Positions 51,302-60,584 of a DNA stretch of 64,000 nt are shown in pieces (positions within the stretch are counted from its first letter, which is position 1; each line of letters begins with the position of its first letter). The DNA comes from Saccharopolyspora hirsuta (GTDB lineage: Bacteria; Actinomycetota; Actinomycetes; Mycobacteriales; Pseudonocardiaceae): contig NZ_VWPH01000015.1 of the NCBI RefSeq assembly GCF_008630535.1, forward strand, positions 177,058 through 241,057. Reading direction: 5' to 3'. The notes beneath the pieces are model-generated. The model did not search any database and was not told where the DNA came from. It saw only the letters and a list, made by a program, of their open reading frames with translations. Both the position numbers and the translations under genes were made by a program.

Positions 51302-54300
51302 ATGGCCGCGACTCCCGGAATCCCCGTCGTCGACGTCTCCGACGATCCGACCAGCACGCCCGTCCTGCGGTCGATGCGGCTGGTCCGGCAGCACGGTCCG
51401 GCCTTCGTCCAGCGGCAGCACGGCCAGGACACGCTGCTGGTCAGCAGCCTGGAGCTCGTCACCGAGCTCTCCGACGAGCAGCGGTTCGGCAAGGCGATCG
51501 GTCCGGCGCTGGAGAACGTCCGCGAGTTCGCCCACGACGGGCTGTTCACCGCCTACAACGACGAGCCCAACTGGACGAAGGCGCACGACATCCTGATGCC
51601 CGCCTTCGCCCTCGGCTCGATGCGCGCCTACCACCCGGTGATGCTGCGCGTCGCGCGGCGGCTGATCGAGGTCTGGGACCGCAGGTGCGCGGCGGGCAGC
51701 CCGGTCGACGTGGCCGACGACATGACCCGGATGACCCTGGACACCATCGGCCTGGCCGGGTTCGGGTTCGACTTCGGCTCGTTCGAGCGGGACGAACCGC
51801 ACCCGTTCGTCGACGCCCTGGTGCGCTGCCTGCACTGGTCGATGACCAAGCTCAGCCGCGACCCGGACGCCGACCACGCGCGCACCGACGAGGCGTTCCG
51901 CGCCGACGCGGCGTTCCTCGCCTCGGTGGTGGACGAGGTCATCGCGGCGCGCACCGCTCCCGGCGCACCGGCCCCGGAGAACGAGGACCTGCTGGGCCTG
52001 ATGCTCAGCGCCACCCACCCCTCCGACGGCACCACCCTGGACCTGGCGAACATCCGCAACCAGGTGATCACCTTCCTGATCGCCGGGCACGAGACCACCT
52101 CCGGCACCCTGTCCTTCGCGCTGCACAACCTGGTCAAGCACCCGACCGCGCTGCGGGTGGTGCAGCGCGAGGTGGACGAGCTGTGGGGCGACCAGGCCGA
52201 CCCGGAACCGACCTTCGAGGACGTCGGGCGCCTGCACTTCACCCGCCAGGTGCTCAACGAGACGCTGCGGATGTTCCCGCCAGCACCGGGTTTCTCGCGC
52301 CAGGCCCGCCACGACACGGTGCTGGGCGGCATCCCGATGCGGGCCGGGCAGTGGGCGTCGGTGGTGACCCCGATGCTGCACCGGGACCCGGTCTGGGGCG
52401 ACAACCCCGAGCTGTTCGACCCGTCCCGCTTCACGCCCGAGGCCGAGGCGGCGCGCTCGCCGCACGCCTTCAAGCCGTTCGGGACCGGCGAGCGCGCGTG
52501 CATCGGCAGGCAGTTCGCGCTGCACGAGGCCACGATGCTGCTCGCGATGCTGGTCCACCGGTACCGGTTGCTCGACCACGCCGACTACCAGCTGCGCCTC
52601 AAGCAGGCGCTCACCATCAAGCCCGACGGTTTCACCCTGGCCCTGGCCCGGCGCACCTCGGCCGACCGCGTCGCCGCACCTGCCCGGGCCGTCGAAACGC
52701 CCGTGGCGGACGGCGGGCTGCCCACCCGGGTGCGGCCGGGAACCGGGGTTCTGCTGCTGCACGGCAGCAACTACGGGACCTGCCGCGACTTCTCGGCCCA
52801 GCTCGCGGACGCCGCCGCCGAGATCGGCTGCGACACCGCCATCGCCCCGCTCGACGACCGCACCGGCGCGCTGCCCACCGACCGGCCCGTCGTCATCACC
52901 GCCGCTTCCTACAACGGCCAGCCCACCGACGACGCGGCCGAGTTCGTCCGCTGGCTGGAGCACGCCGAACCCGGCGCGGCCGACGGCGTCACCTACGCGG
53001 TCCTCGGCGTCGGCGACCGCAACTGGTCGGCCACCTACCAGCGCGTTCCGACCTGCATCGACGCCCGGCTGGCCGAGCTCGGCGGAACCCGGTTGCTGGA
53101 GCGCGCGGAGGCCGACGCGGCAGGCGATCTGACCGGCGCGGTCAAGGCCTTCACCGCCGCACTGCGCAACGCCGTCCTCGAAGAGCACGGCGACCCCGCC
53201 GCGGTCGGTGCCGACCAGCCCGCGAGTCCCGCGCACACCGTCACCGAGGTCACCGGCGGACCGCTGGACGCGCTGGCCGCCCGGCACGGCATGACGCCGA
53301 TGACGGTCACCGAGACCGGCAGCCTCACCAGCCCCGGCTACCCGCGGGCCAAGCGCTTCGTGCGCCTGGCGCTGCCCGAGGACGAGACCTACCGGACGGC
53401 CGACCACCTCACCGTGCTCCCGGCCAACGACCCGGCCCTGGTCGAGCGCGCCGCCCGGGTCCTGCGGGTGGACCTGGACACCGTCCTCAACATCGCGCCG
53501 GGCCGGGTCGCGGTCGACCGGCCGGTGACCGTCCGCGAGCTGCTGACCCGGCACGTCGAGCTGCAGGACCGCCCGACCAGCGCGCAGCTGACCACCCTGG
53601 CCGAGCTCAACCCGTGCCCGCCCGAGCAGCAGGCCCTGCGGGCCCTGGCCGAAGACCCGGACCACCGCAGCCTGCTGGACGTCATCGAGGACAACCCCGC
53701 GCTGGCCGAGCAGCTGACCTGGCCGGTGCTGCTGGACCTGCTGCCGCCGATCCGGCCGCGCCACTACTCGATCTCGTCGTCACCGGCCGCCGACCCGCAC
53801 CACGTCGACCTGATGGTCTCCCTGCTGGAGGCCCCCGCGCGGTCGGGGCGCGGCACCTTCCGCGGCACGGGATCGGGCTACCTGAACGACGTGCGCGCCG
53901 GTGACACCGTGCTGGCGCGGGTCCAGCCGTGCCGGGCCGCGTTCCGGATCGACCACGACGTCCCGGTGATCATGATCTCGGCCGGTACCGGCCTGGCCCC
54001 GTTCCGCGGCGCCATCGCCGACCGGCTCGACCGCGCGGCGAACGGCGCCCGGCTCGCCCCGGCGCTGTGCTACTTCGGCTGCGACGCGCCGGACGCCGAC
54101 TACCTGCACAGCGCCGAACTGCGCGCCGCCGAGCTGGCCGGTGCGGTCCAGATGCGCCCGGCCTTCAGCGCCGAACCGGTCGACGGGCAGGCCTTCGTCC
54201 AGCACCGCATCGCCGCCGAGGCCGACGAGCTGTGGCGGCTGCTCGGCGACGGGGCGAAGATCTACGTCTGCGGCGACGGAACCCGGATGGCCCCGGGCGT

Positions 54301-54415
54301 GCGCGACGCGTTCCGGGCCATCCACGCGGAGCGCACCGGTGGCGACGGAACCGCGTGGCTCGATTCGCTGATCGCCGACGGCCGCTACGTCGAGGACGTC
54401 CACACCGCGCGCTGA
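51302..54415 (+). CDS. CYP102-type self-sufficient P450:reductase fusion
   Basis: 1037 residues with the P450BM3 layout: P450 (1-450), FMN flavodoxin (480-620) and FAD/NAD(P)H reductase (650-1037). Heme motif FGTGERACIGRQFA holds Cys400; I-helix AGHETTSG holds the acid-Thr pair; the B' region DGLFTAYN has Phe82, matching BM3 Phe87. Two BM3 carboxylate-anchor residues (Arg47, Tyr51) are Gln42 and Leu46 here. The reductase has RHYSISSSP and SAGTGLAPFRG. The NADPH 2'-phosphate residues of BM3 (Arg966, Lys972) are Ala957 and Gln963, and Trp1046 is His1034. Start ATG at 51302. Confidence 0.95.
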   Translation: MAATPGIPVVDVSDDPTSTPVLRSMRLVRQHGPAFVQRQHGQDTLLVSSLELVTELSDEQRFGKAIGPALENVREFAHDGLFTAYNDEPNWTKAHDILMPAFALGSMRAYHPVMLRVARRLIEVWDRRCAAGSPVDVADDMTRMTLDTIGLAGFGFDFGSFERDEPHPFVDALVRCLHWSMTKLSRDPDADHARTDEAFRADAAFLASVVDEVIAARTAPGAPAPENEDLLGLMLSATHPSDGTTLDLANIRNQVITFLIAGHETTSGTLSFALHNLVKHPTALRVVQREVDELWGDQADPEPTFEDVGRLHFTRQVLNETLRMFPPAPGFSRQARHDTVLGGIPMRAGQWASVVTPMLHRDPVWGDNPELFDPSRFTPEAEAARSPHAFKPFGTGERACIGRQFALHEATMLLAMLVHRYRLLDHADYQLRLKQALTIKPDGFTLALARRTSADRVAAPARAVETPVADGGLPTRVRPGTGVLLLHGSNYGTCRDFSAQLADAAAEIGCDTAIAPLDDRTGALPTDRPVVITAASYNGQPTDDAAEFVRWLEHAEPGAADGVTYAVLGVGDRNWSATYQRVPTCIDARLAELGGTRLLERAEADAAGDLTGAVKAFTAALRNAVLEEHGDPAAVGADQPASPAHTVTEVTGGPLDALAARHGMTPMTVTETGSLTSPGYPRAKRFVRLALPEDETYRTADHLTVLPANDPALVERAARVLRVDLDTVLNIAPGRVAVDRPVTVRELLTRHVELQDRPTSAQLTTLAELNPCPPEQQALRALAEDPDHRSLLDVIEDNPALAEQLTWPVLLDLLPPIRPRHYSISSSPAADPHHVDLMVSLLEAPARSGRGTFRGTGSGYLNDVRAGDTVLARVQPCRAAFRIDHDVPVIMISAGTGLAPFRGAIADRLDRAANGARLAPALCYFGCDAPDADYLHSAELRAAELAGAVQMRPAFSAEPVDGQAFVQHRIAAEADELWRLLGDGAKIYVCGDGTRMAPGVRDAFRAIHAERTGGDGTAWLDSLIADGRYVEDVHTAR

Positions 54416-54445
54416 GCTTCGCGCAGAGATCGGAGGTTCCACCCC

Positions 54446-55492
54446 ATGAACACCATGCTCGCCGGGCGGCTGCACGTGCCCAGCGGACGGTTCCGCGTCG
54501 AGGAGGTCCCGGTGCCGGTCCCCGGGCCGGGGGAGGTGCTGATCGAGGTCAAGGCCGCTGGCGTGTGCCTGTCCGACGTGCACCTGATCGACGGCAGCCT
54601 CAAGCCGTTCGTGCCCACCGAGGAGCTCACCCTCGGCCACGAGGTCGCCGGGGTGATCCACTCGCTCGGCCCGGACCTGCGCGGCGACTGGGCCCCGGGC
54701 ACCCGGGTGGCGCTGCAGGCCGGGCAGAGCTGCGGCGAGTGCGCCAACTGCCGCCGTCGCCGCGCGCCCTGCCTGCTGGCCCGCACCCGCGGCGTGGACT
54801 ACGACGGCGGCTGGGCGCAGTTCGCGATCGCCCGCGAGGACACCCTCGCGCCGATCCCGGACCACCTGCCCTTCGACCAGGCCGCGATCATCCCGGACGC
54901 GGTCTCCACCCCCTACGCCGCGATCGTGGTCACCGGCGAGGTCCGCCCGGCCCAGGCGGTGGGGATCTGGGGCGCGGGCGGTTTGGGCGCGCACGGCATC
55001 CAGCTGGCCCGGCTGGCCGGTGCGGCCCCGGTCATCGCCGTCGACCCGCTGGCCAGCGCCCGGGAACGCGCCCTCGCCTTCGGCGCCGACCTCGCGCTGG
55101 ACCCGGCCGACCCGGACTTCGCCGCGTCGGTCCTGCGCGCCACCGACGGCCGCGGCCTGGACGTCGCCTTCGACTTCGCCGGGGTGCCCGCGGTGCGGGA
55201 GCAGGCGGCCACCGTCCTCTGCCGCGGCGGCGCGATGGTCCTGGCGGGTCTCACGCCCCAGCCGCTGACCGTCACCGACGGCACGCGGTTCAGCTGGAAC
55301 CGCAACCAGATCCGCGGCCACTACGGTTCCGGCCCCGAGCACGTCGAGCAGCTGATCCGCTTGGCCGCCACCGGCCGCCTCGACCTGTCCCCGTCCATCA
55401 CCGACCACCTCCCGCTGGCCGAAGCCGGGGAAGCGGTCCACCGCCTGGAGAACAAGATTGGCGACCCGATCCGCCTGGTGCTCGTCCCCTGA
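54446..55492 (+). CDS. Zinc-dependent alcohol dehydrogenase (MDR family)
   Basis: 348 residues. The catalytic zinc region is AAGVCLSDVHLI (Cys) and LTLGHEVAGV (His), and the structural zinc loop is CGECANCRRRRAPC with four Cys. The cofactor motif is GIWGAGGLGAHGIQLA, followed by an Asp (VIAVDPLAS) that favours NAD. It lies 30 bases after the P450 fusion and is probably co-transcribed. It could oxidise the alcohol made by hydroxylation to a ketone or aldehyde. Confidence 0.92.
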   Translation: MNTMLAGRLHVPSGRFRVEEVPVPVPGPGEVLIEVKAAGVCLSDVHLIDGSLKPFVPTEELTLGHEVAGVIHSLGPDLRGDWAPGTRVALQAGQSCGECANCRRRRAPCLLARTRGVDYDGGWAQFAIAREDTLAPIPDHLPFDQAAIIPDAVSTPYAAIVVTGEVRPAQAVGIWGAGGLGAHGIQLARLAGAAPVIAVDPLASARERALAFGADLALDPADPDFAASVLRATDGRGLDVAFDFAGVPAVREQAATVLCRGGAMVLAGLTPQPLTVTDGTRFSWNRNQIRGHYGSGPEHVEQLIRLAATGRLDLSPSITDHLPLAEAGEAVHRLENKIGDPIRLVLVP

Positions 55493-55496
55493 GCGC

Positions 55497-55533
55497 GAGG
55501 GCCCCAGCCGCTCGTCGAACGGCCGGGGCCCTC
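55497..55533. terminator. Bidirectional GC hairpin
   Basis: GAGGGCCCCAGCCG pairs with CGGCCGGGGCCCTC (one mismatch, nine-base loop). It lies between the convergent alcohol dehydrogenase and decarboxylase genes. A T-poor terminator is likely. Confidence 0.75.
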
Positions 55534-55542
55534 CTGAGGGGG

Positions 55543-57201
55543 TTACACGAACCCGCGGTTGGAGCCGAACAGGGCCTGCCACTCGGCGGTCTCCGACACC
55601 TGGTAGGCGGTCGGCGGGGCGACGTGGCCACCGGTGCCGTCGGTCTCGAAGGCGTTGTCGTCGGTCTCCAGCTCGTCCAGGAGGCTCTTCAGCGCGCCGT
55701 CCTCGGTGACGTGCGGCATGACGAACAGGTGGCACAGCGTGGTCGTCTCGCTGATCGGCACGCTGGCCAGCGAGTACTTGCGGACGAGGTGCTTGTTCGG
55801 GCGCAGGAACTGCACGCTGAGCGTTTCCGGCGTGTACCCGGCGTGCAGGTCCAGCTTGCGCTGCTCGCCGATCTTCTTGAGCCGCTCGTAGGTGCGGCGG
55901 GCGAGGTTGACGCTCTCCGCGACGCGGCGGACCTGCTCCTCCTCGGGGTGCTTGGCGAGCTGGTTCCACAGCACGATGGGGGAGAAGCCGTTGCGCGATC
56001 CGGCGAACGTGGTGTCCGGTGAGGCCACGTAGGCGGCCATCGGCGGCGGCTGGATCTGGAACTCGCGGCGCGTCATGTAGATCCCGCAGGCCCACGGCGA
56101 TCCGGGGTACTTGTGCCCGCTGGTGACGATGGAGCTGACCTGCGGGACGCGGAAGTCGAAGTCCGGGATCTCCAGGTCCTCGCCCGCCAGCAGCCCGGCG
56201 TCGTGCGCCTTCTTCAGGTACGGCAGGTACGAGGCGCCCAGCGCGCCGTCCACGTGGATCCAGAACGCCCGCCGCTTGTCCTTGACCGGGGTGCCGCTCT
56301 TGGTGTTGACGGTGAACTCGCGCTGGCCCATCGAGTACCGGTCGAACACCTCGTCCTGGAGCCGCCGGGCGACCTCCCCGACGTTGTCGTAGGCGCCCTT
56401 GAACGTGGTGCCCAGGTTGCACACCACCAGCACCGGGTGACCCCGGCGGGCGAAGAAGTCCACAGTGGTCACGAGCTTGTCGACGTCGATGCTGCCGTCG
56501 TCGTTCGACGGGATCTCGGCGGGCCAGCAGTCCTCGTAACCGCAGTCCTCGAACTCGCGGAACTCGCTGTAGTACTTGTTGCCGACCTCGCCGAAGGTGG
56601 GGATGGCCAGCGTGTGCGCGGCCTTGGCGACCGAGTAGTGGCTGTCCTGCGAGAAGAACGCGACCGGCTGCAGCGCGTTGGCCCGCTTGGCGGGCGTGTT
56701 CAGGTAGGGCGCGCTGACCTCGGCCTGCGACATGAGCAGACCCGGGTCGGCGCCGGGGTTGGCGAGCAGGATCTTGCCGGAGAGGTAGTCCCGGGCGTTG
56801 AGCAGCGCGTAGACGTTGCCCTCGGAGCTGCCCATGGACAGCACGTAGCCCCACGCGCTCTTCCACGCCTGCTCGTTGTTGGCCGGGTCGTGCGGTCGGA
56901 TGCCCCACAGCTCGGCGTACCGCTTGAGCACCGCCTTCTCCAGCGGCTTGGTGTGCGTGGCGAGGTTGGAGTCGACGTAGGGGTCGCCGATGTTGTTGGT
57001 GTGCACGCCCAGGAACGGCGACAGGTCGTCCCGGATCACGCCCAGGTCCTGGTTCACCTGGTAGCCGAGGAAGCGCTCCTGGTAGTAGTCCAGGTACTCC
57101 TTCAGCTCCCCGAGCCGGGCCGTGCGCTCCTCGTCGCTGAGCCCCTTGCGGGTCAGCTCGAACGACTCGTCGTCCAGCTTCGGCGGTTTCTGCGCGGTCA
57201 T
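55543..57201 (-). CDS. PLP-dependent group II amino acid decarboxylase
   Basis: 552 residues. The PLP lysine is Lys364 in TSGHKYPGSPWACG, with the cofactor Asp318 in WIHVDGALGASY and the ring-stacking His188 in SQDSHYSVAK. GSSEGNVYALLNARDYL is the phosphate-side glycine region. The length and SGHKY motif match histidine, glutamate or aromatic amino acid decarboxylases of the actinobacterial type; histidine decarboxylase-like is the nearest guess, not certain. The dipeptidase gene ends 16 bases upstream on the same strand, so peptide cleavage would feed amino acid to decarboxylation. Confidence 0.88.
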   Translation of the reverse strand: MTAQKPPKLDDESFELTRKGLSDEERTARLGELKEYLDYYQERFLGYQVNQDLGVIRDDLSPFLGVHTNNIGDPYVDSNLATHTKPLEKAVLKRYAELWGIRPHDPANNEQAWKSAWGYVLSMGSSEGNVYALLNARDYLSGKILLANPGADPGLLMSQAEVSAPYLNTPAKRANALQPVAFFSQDSHYSVAKAAHTLAIPTFGEVGNKYYSEFREFEDCGYEDCWPAEIPSNDDGSIDVDKLVTTVDFFARRGHPVLVVCNLGTTFKGAYDNVGEVARRLQDEVFDRYSMGQREFTVNTKSGTPVKDKRRAFWIHVDGALGASYLPYLKKAHDAGLLAGEDLEIPDFDFRVPQVSSIVTSGHKYPGSPWACGIYMTRREFQIQPPPMAAYVASPDTTFAGSRNGFSPIVLWNQLAKHPEEEQVRRVAESVNLARRTYERLKKIGEQRKLDLHAGYTPETLSVQFLRPNKHLVRKYSLASVPISETTTLCHLFVMPHVTEDGALKSLLDELETDDNAFETDGTGGHVAPPTAYQVSETAEWQALFGSNRGFV

Positions 57202-57217
57202 CTCGTCCTCCTCGTGA

Positions 57218-58573
57218 TCACTGCTGGGACAGGGCCTTGAGGAACAGGGCTTGGGCGAGCGTCATCCGCTCCAGCTCGCCGAGGTCGACGCTCTCGCCGG
57301 GGGCGTGGATGCGGGCAGCGGGCTCCTCGCAACCCCACAGCAGCATCGGGGCGTTGGGGTTGCGCGTCTGGAGCAGGTTGACCAGCGGGATCGAGCCGCC
57401 CTGGCCGAGCGCGGTCGGGGCCCGCCCGTAGGCCTCCTGCAACGCCGCCCGGGCCTTGGAGAAGGCGGCCGAGTCGGTGCGGGCCTCGAACCCCTCGCCG
57501 CCGCCCCTGGCGGTCACCTCGACCGGCAGGAACCACGGGCGGTGCCGGTCGATGTGCTTGCGCAGCGCCGTGATCGCGTCGGCGGGCCGCTGGCCCGGCG
57601 CCAGCCGGACGCTGATCCGCGCGGTGGCCTCGGACCGCAGCGAGTTGATCGACTGGTGCACGGGCGGCGGGGCCCCGTCGAGCCCCGTCACGTTGATCGA
57701 CGGCTTGAAGTGGAGCCGCTGCGAGACGGACCCGGTGCCGATCAGCGGTACTCCGCAGCGCACCCCGGCGTCGCGCCGGTAGGTCGCCTCGTCGGGATGA
57801 CCGGCACCGGTGTCGGGCCTGCTGAGCAGGCCTTCGACCGCCACGTCGCCCTTGTCGTCGTGCAGCGTGGCCAGGATCCGGGTCAGCGCCACGAACGCGT
57901 CCGGGGCCGGGCCGCCGTACATCCCGGAGTGCACCGGCGCTTCGAGCGTCCGCACCGTGACGTCGACCTGGGCGATCCCGCGCAGCGTGGTGGTCAGCGC
58001 CGGGTAGCCCACCGCGGTGCCGCCGGTGTCGGCGATGACGTAGGCGTCGGCCTTGAACCGGTCCTTGTTCGCGGGCTTGGCGAGGAACTCCTCCAGCGAC
58101 CCGGTGCTCTCCTCCTCGCCCTCGACGAGGATCTCCAGGTTCACCGGCGGATTGTTGTCGAACGCCCGCAGCGCACCGATGTGCATCATGATTCCGGACT
58201 TGTCGTCGGCCGCGCCGCGCCCGTGCAGGCGCCCGTTCCGCTCCGCGGGTGTGAAGGCCTCCGCCTCGTTCCACGTACCGGCCGGTTGCACGTCGTAGTG
58301 CGCGTAGAGCAGGACCGTCGGTTTGCCCGGCCGACCGGTGATCGTGCCGTGCACCAGCGGCGCCTTGGACCCGATGTCCACGGTCTTGGCGTTGCTGACC
58401 CCGGCTGCCTTCAGCAGCGACACGACCTTGTTGGCCGCTTCGGTGGTGGCGCCGCCCGCGTAGGACTTGATCTTGACCAGCTCGGACAGGTCGGACTTCA
58501 GCGCGGGCATGAGCGCCGCGACCTTCTGCTTCAGCGCTGTGCCGTCGGATGTCGTGGTGGTGCCGGTGAGCAT
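57218..58573 (-). CDS. M20 family metallopeptidase (dipeptidase)
   Basis: 451 residues; ATG at 58573 follows GAGGAG. Metal ligands are in LLYAHYDVQP (His, Asp), GRGAADDKSG (Asp), VEGEEESTGS (catalytic Glu and metal Glu) and IADTGG. A dimerisation (lid) domain is in the middle (APVHSGMYGG). Members such as CNDP-like dipeptidases cut dipeptides in the cytoplasm. It is the first gene of a two-gene run with the decarboxylase, suggesting joint use of a peptide-derived amino acid, for example a His- or Lys-containing dipeptide. Confidence 0.92.
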   Translation of the reverse strand: MLTGTTTTSDGTALKQKVAALMPALKSDLSELVKIKSYAGGATTEAANKVVSLLKAAGVSNAKTVDIGSKAPLVHGTITGRPGKPTVLLYAHYDVQPAGTWNEAEAFTPAERNGRLHGRGAADDKSGIMMHIGALRAFDNNPPVNLEILVEGEEESTGSLEEFLAKPANKDRFKADAYVIADTGGTAVGYPALTTTLRGIAQVDVTVRTLEAPVHSGMYGGPAPDAFVALTRILATLHDDKGDVAVEGLLSRPDTGAGHPDEATYRRDAGVRCGVPLIGTGSVSQRLHFKPSINVTGLDGAPPPVHQSINSLRSEATARISVRLAPGQRPADAITALRKHIDRHRPWFLPVEVTARGGGEGFEARTDSAAFSKARAALQEAYGRAPTALGQGGSIPLVNLLQTRNPNAPMLLWGCEEPAARIHAPGESVDLGELERMTLAQALFLKALSQQ

Positions 58574-59100
58574 CGAACTCCTCGTCTCGCACGCGCGGGA
58601 CCGCGCCACCGGCGTGCGCAGGCGGCGGAGGACCCGGCTGATTCGGGAAGATCCCGCGGATGAGATCAGGTCCGCGCGGTCAACACGATCCTCCACAGAG
58701 GACTGACTGGATTCCGGTTGCGCGATGGATCACCTTGGGGGAAAAGGGGAAACTCGCGCACCCTGACCTCGCGAACCTCGGTGAACGGGATGCTTCCTGT
58801 ATCCCACAGCGGTGGATCTGATCGCGACCGGAACAGGAGACGTTCACTCGCCGGTGGCCGAGAACATGCGTTCGGCCGAGCGCGTTCTCACGATCAGTGG
58901 CTCCCGGGTGCGCCGAAAGATTGATCTTGAACGGGGATCTCGGAGCGCCGAGATCGACGGCATAGCCATTGTGGCATATTCCGGAGTTTTCCGGACGGTT
59001 CCGGGTAAGTGAGAAGCGCAGCCCGCCTCGCGGGGGCGACGCCGCTGACCGACGATTCGGCTGGACGTCCGTCGAGTCTCGAGCGGGAAGGGCATCCGGC
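58574..59100. other. Intergenic region between dipeptidase and DoxX genes
   Basis: About 530 bases that hold divergent promoters but no convincing frame. One perfect 8-bp-arm hairpin, GATCTCGG-AGCG-CCGAGATC, lies at 58936-58955, 145 bases before DoxX, and may be an operator. The stretch is otherwise plain. Confidence 0.5.
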
Positions 59101-59586
59101 ATGACCACGACGAGTTCGATGCTCAATCGGCTGGTCAGCACCAGTGCGCCCGGCGCTGTGGTCCTCGTGCGGCTGTACGTGGGAGCCGTCTTCCTCTTCG
59201 AGGGGATCCTCAAGTTCCTCGAACCCGGGCGGCTGGGGCCCGGTCGGTTCGAGAAGGCCGGTATTCCGGCTCCGGGCTTCTTCGCCCCGCTCGACGGGGT
59301 GTTCGAGATCGGTTGCGGCGCGCTGATCCTGGTCGGCCTGCTCACCAGGCTGGCGGTCGTGCCCATGATCGTCGACATGCTCGGCGCGCTGCTGATCACC
59401 AAGCTGCCGATCCTGTGGGGAGCCTCCCCGCTGTTCCCCGACGGTGCGGGCTGGTGGGACTTCGTCCACGAGTCCCGCACCGACCTCGCCCAGCTGTGCG
59501 GAAGCCTGTTCCTCCTGCTGGTCGGAGCCGGTTCCTTCTCCCTCGACGCGAAGCTGAGCCCACCGGCCGACGCCCGTTCGCGCTGA
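59101..59586 (+). CDS. DoxX family membrane protein
   Basis: 161 residues with four hydrophobic helices. The family pattern is LVRLYVGAVFLFEGILKFL, then a loop (GRFEKAGIPAPGFFAPLDG) and the second pair of helices (ILVGLLTRLAVVPMI). DoxX proteins are thought to support quinone- or thiol-linked redox reactions and detoxification in the membrane. The gene stands alone, ending in a perfect hairpin against the BKACE operon. Confidence 0.88.
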   Translation: MTTTSSMLNRLVSTSAPGAVVLVRLYVGAVFLFEGILKFLEPGRLGPGRFEKAGIPAPGFFAPLDGVFEIGCGALILVGLLTRLAVVPMIVDMLGALLITKLPILWGASPLFPDGAGWWDFVHESRTDLAQLCGSLFLLLVGAGSFSLDAKLSPPADARSR

Positions 59587-59592
59587 GCCGGG

Positions 59593-59625
59593 CGCGGGCC
59601 GGAGCCGGGGTGGCTCCGGCCCGCG
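59593..59625. terminator. 14-bp perfect hairpin between convergent genes
   Basis: CGCGGGCCGGAGCC pairs with GGCTCCGGCCCGCG around a GGGGT loop. It begins seven bases after the DoxX stop and ends four bases before the stop of the BKACE gene. It could end both transcripts. Confidence 0.8.
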
Positions 59626-59628
59626 GGG

Positions 59629-60561
59629 TCAGAAGCCGACCTGGTCCTTGCCCTTGAGCTGGAGGATCTCGCGGGCTTCGCCGGGGGTGGCGACCTCCAG
59701 GTTCAGGGCTTCCAGCACGGTGCGGATGCGGGTCACCTGGTCGGCGTTGGTCCTGGCAAGCTCGCCCGGGCCGATCCACAGCGAGTCCTCCAAGCCGACG
59801 CGCACGTGCGAGCCCTGGGCCGCGCCGATGGTGGCCAGCGGGATCTGGTTGCGGCCAGCACCCAGGATCGACCACTGGTAGGAGTCGCCGAGCAGGCGGT
59901 CGGCGGTGCGGCGCATGTGCATCAGGTCCTCGGGGTGCGCGCCGATGCCGCCCAGCAGGCCGAACACCGACTGCACGAACAGCGGACCCCGGACCAGGCC
60001 GCGGGAGGCGAAGTGCGCCAGGTTGTTGAGGTGCGAGATGTCGTAGCACTCGAACTCGAACCGGGTGCCGTTGGCCGCGCCGATGTCCAGGATCGCCTCG
60101 ATGTCGGCGAAGGTGTTCTTGAAGACCAGGTCCCGGCTCTTCTCCAGGGCCTCCCGCTCCCAGTCGTGCCGGAACTCCTTGAAGCGCTCCAGCATCGGGT
60201 ACAGGCCGAAGTTCATCGAGCCCATGTTCAGCGACGCCAGCTCGGGCTTGAACACCGCGGCCGGGCGCATCCGCTCCTGCACGGTCATGTGCGGCGAGCC
60301 GCCGGTGGTGATGTTGACGACCGCGTCGGTGTGGGCCTTCAGCTGCGCCAGGATCGGTTCGAAGTGGGCGGGGTCCTGCGAGGGCCTGCCGTCCTCGGGG
60401 TCGCGGGCGTGCAGGTGCACGATCGCTGCTCCGGCCTCGGCCGCGCCCAGCGCGGCCTCGGCGATCTCCGTCGGCGAGACCGGCAGGTGCTCGGACATCG
60501 ACGGGGTGTGGATCGCGCCCGTCACCGCGCACGTGATGATGACCTTGCGGTTGGTAGCCAT
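59629..60561 (-). CDS. BKACE-family beta-keto acid cleavage enzyme (Kce-like)
   Basis: 310 residues. The fold and zinc-binding motif VHLHARDPEDGRPS (His49, His51) identify the 3-keto-5-aminohexanoate cleavage family, which condenses a beta-keto acid with acetyl-CoA to give acetoacetate and a new acyl-CoA. Also seen are NITTGGSPHMT, ASLNMGSMNFG and GLEDSLWIGPG with the late Glu. Substrate range in this family is broad (carnitine, dehydrocarnitine, aminohexanoate and others). It is last in a LacI-MFS-SDR-BKACE run, and the SDR would supply the beta-keto acid. Confidence 0.93.
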   Translation of the reverse strand: MATNRKVIITCAVTGAIHTPSMSEHLPVSPTEIAEAALGAAEAGAAIVHLHARDPEDGRPSQDPAHFEPILAQLKAHTDAVVNITTGGSPHMTVQERMRPAAVFKPELASLNMGSMNFGLYPMLERFKEFRHDWEREALEKSRDLVFKNTFADIEAILDIGAANGTRFEFECYDISHLNNLAHFASRGLVRGPLFVQSVFGLLGGIGAHPEDLMHMRRTADRLLGDSYQWSILGAGRNQIPLATIGAAQGSHVRVGLEDSLWIGPGELARTNADQVTRIRTVLEALNLEVATPGEAREILQLKGKDQVGF

Positions 60562-60584
60562 CCGCGTCAGACCTCCACAGTGGA

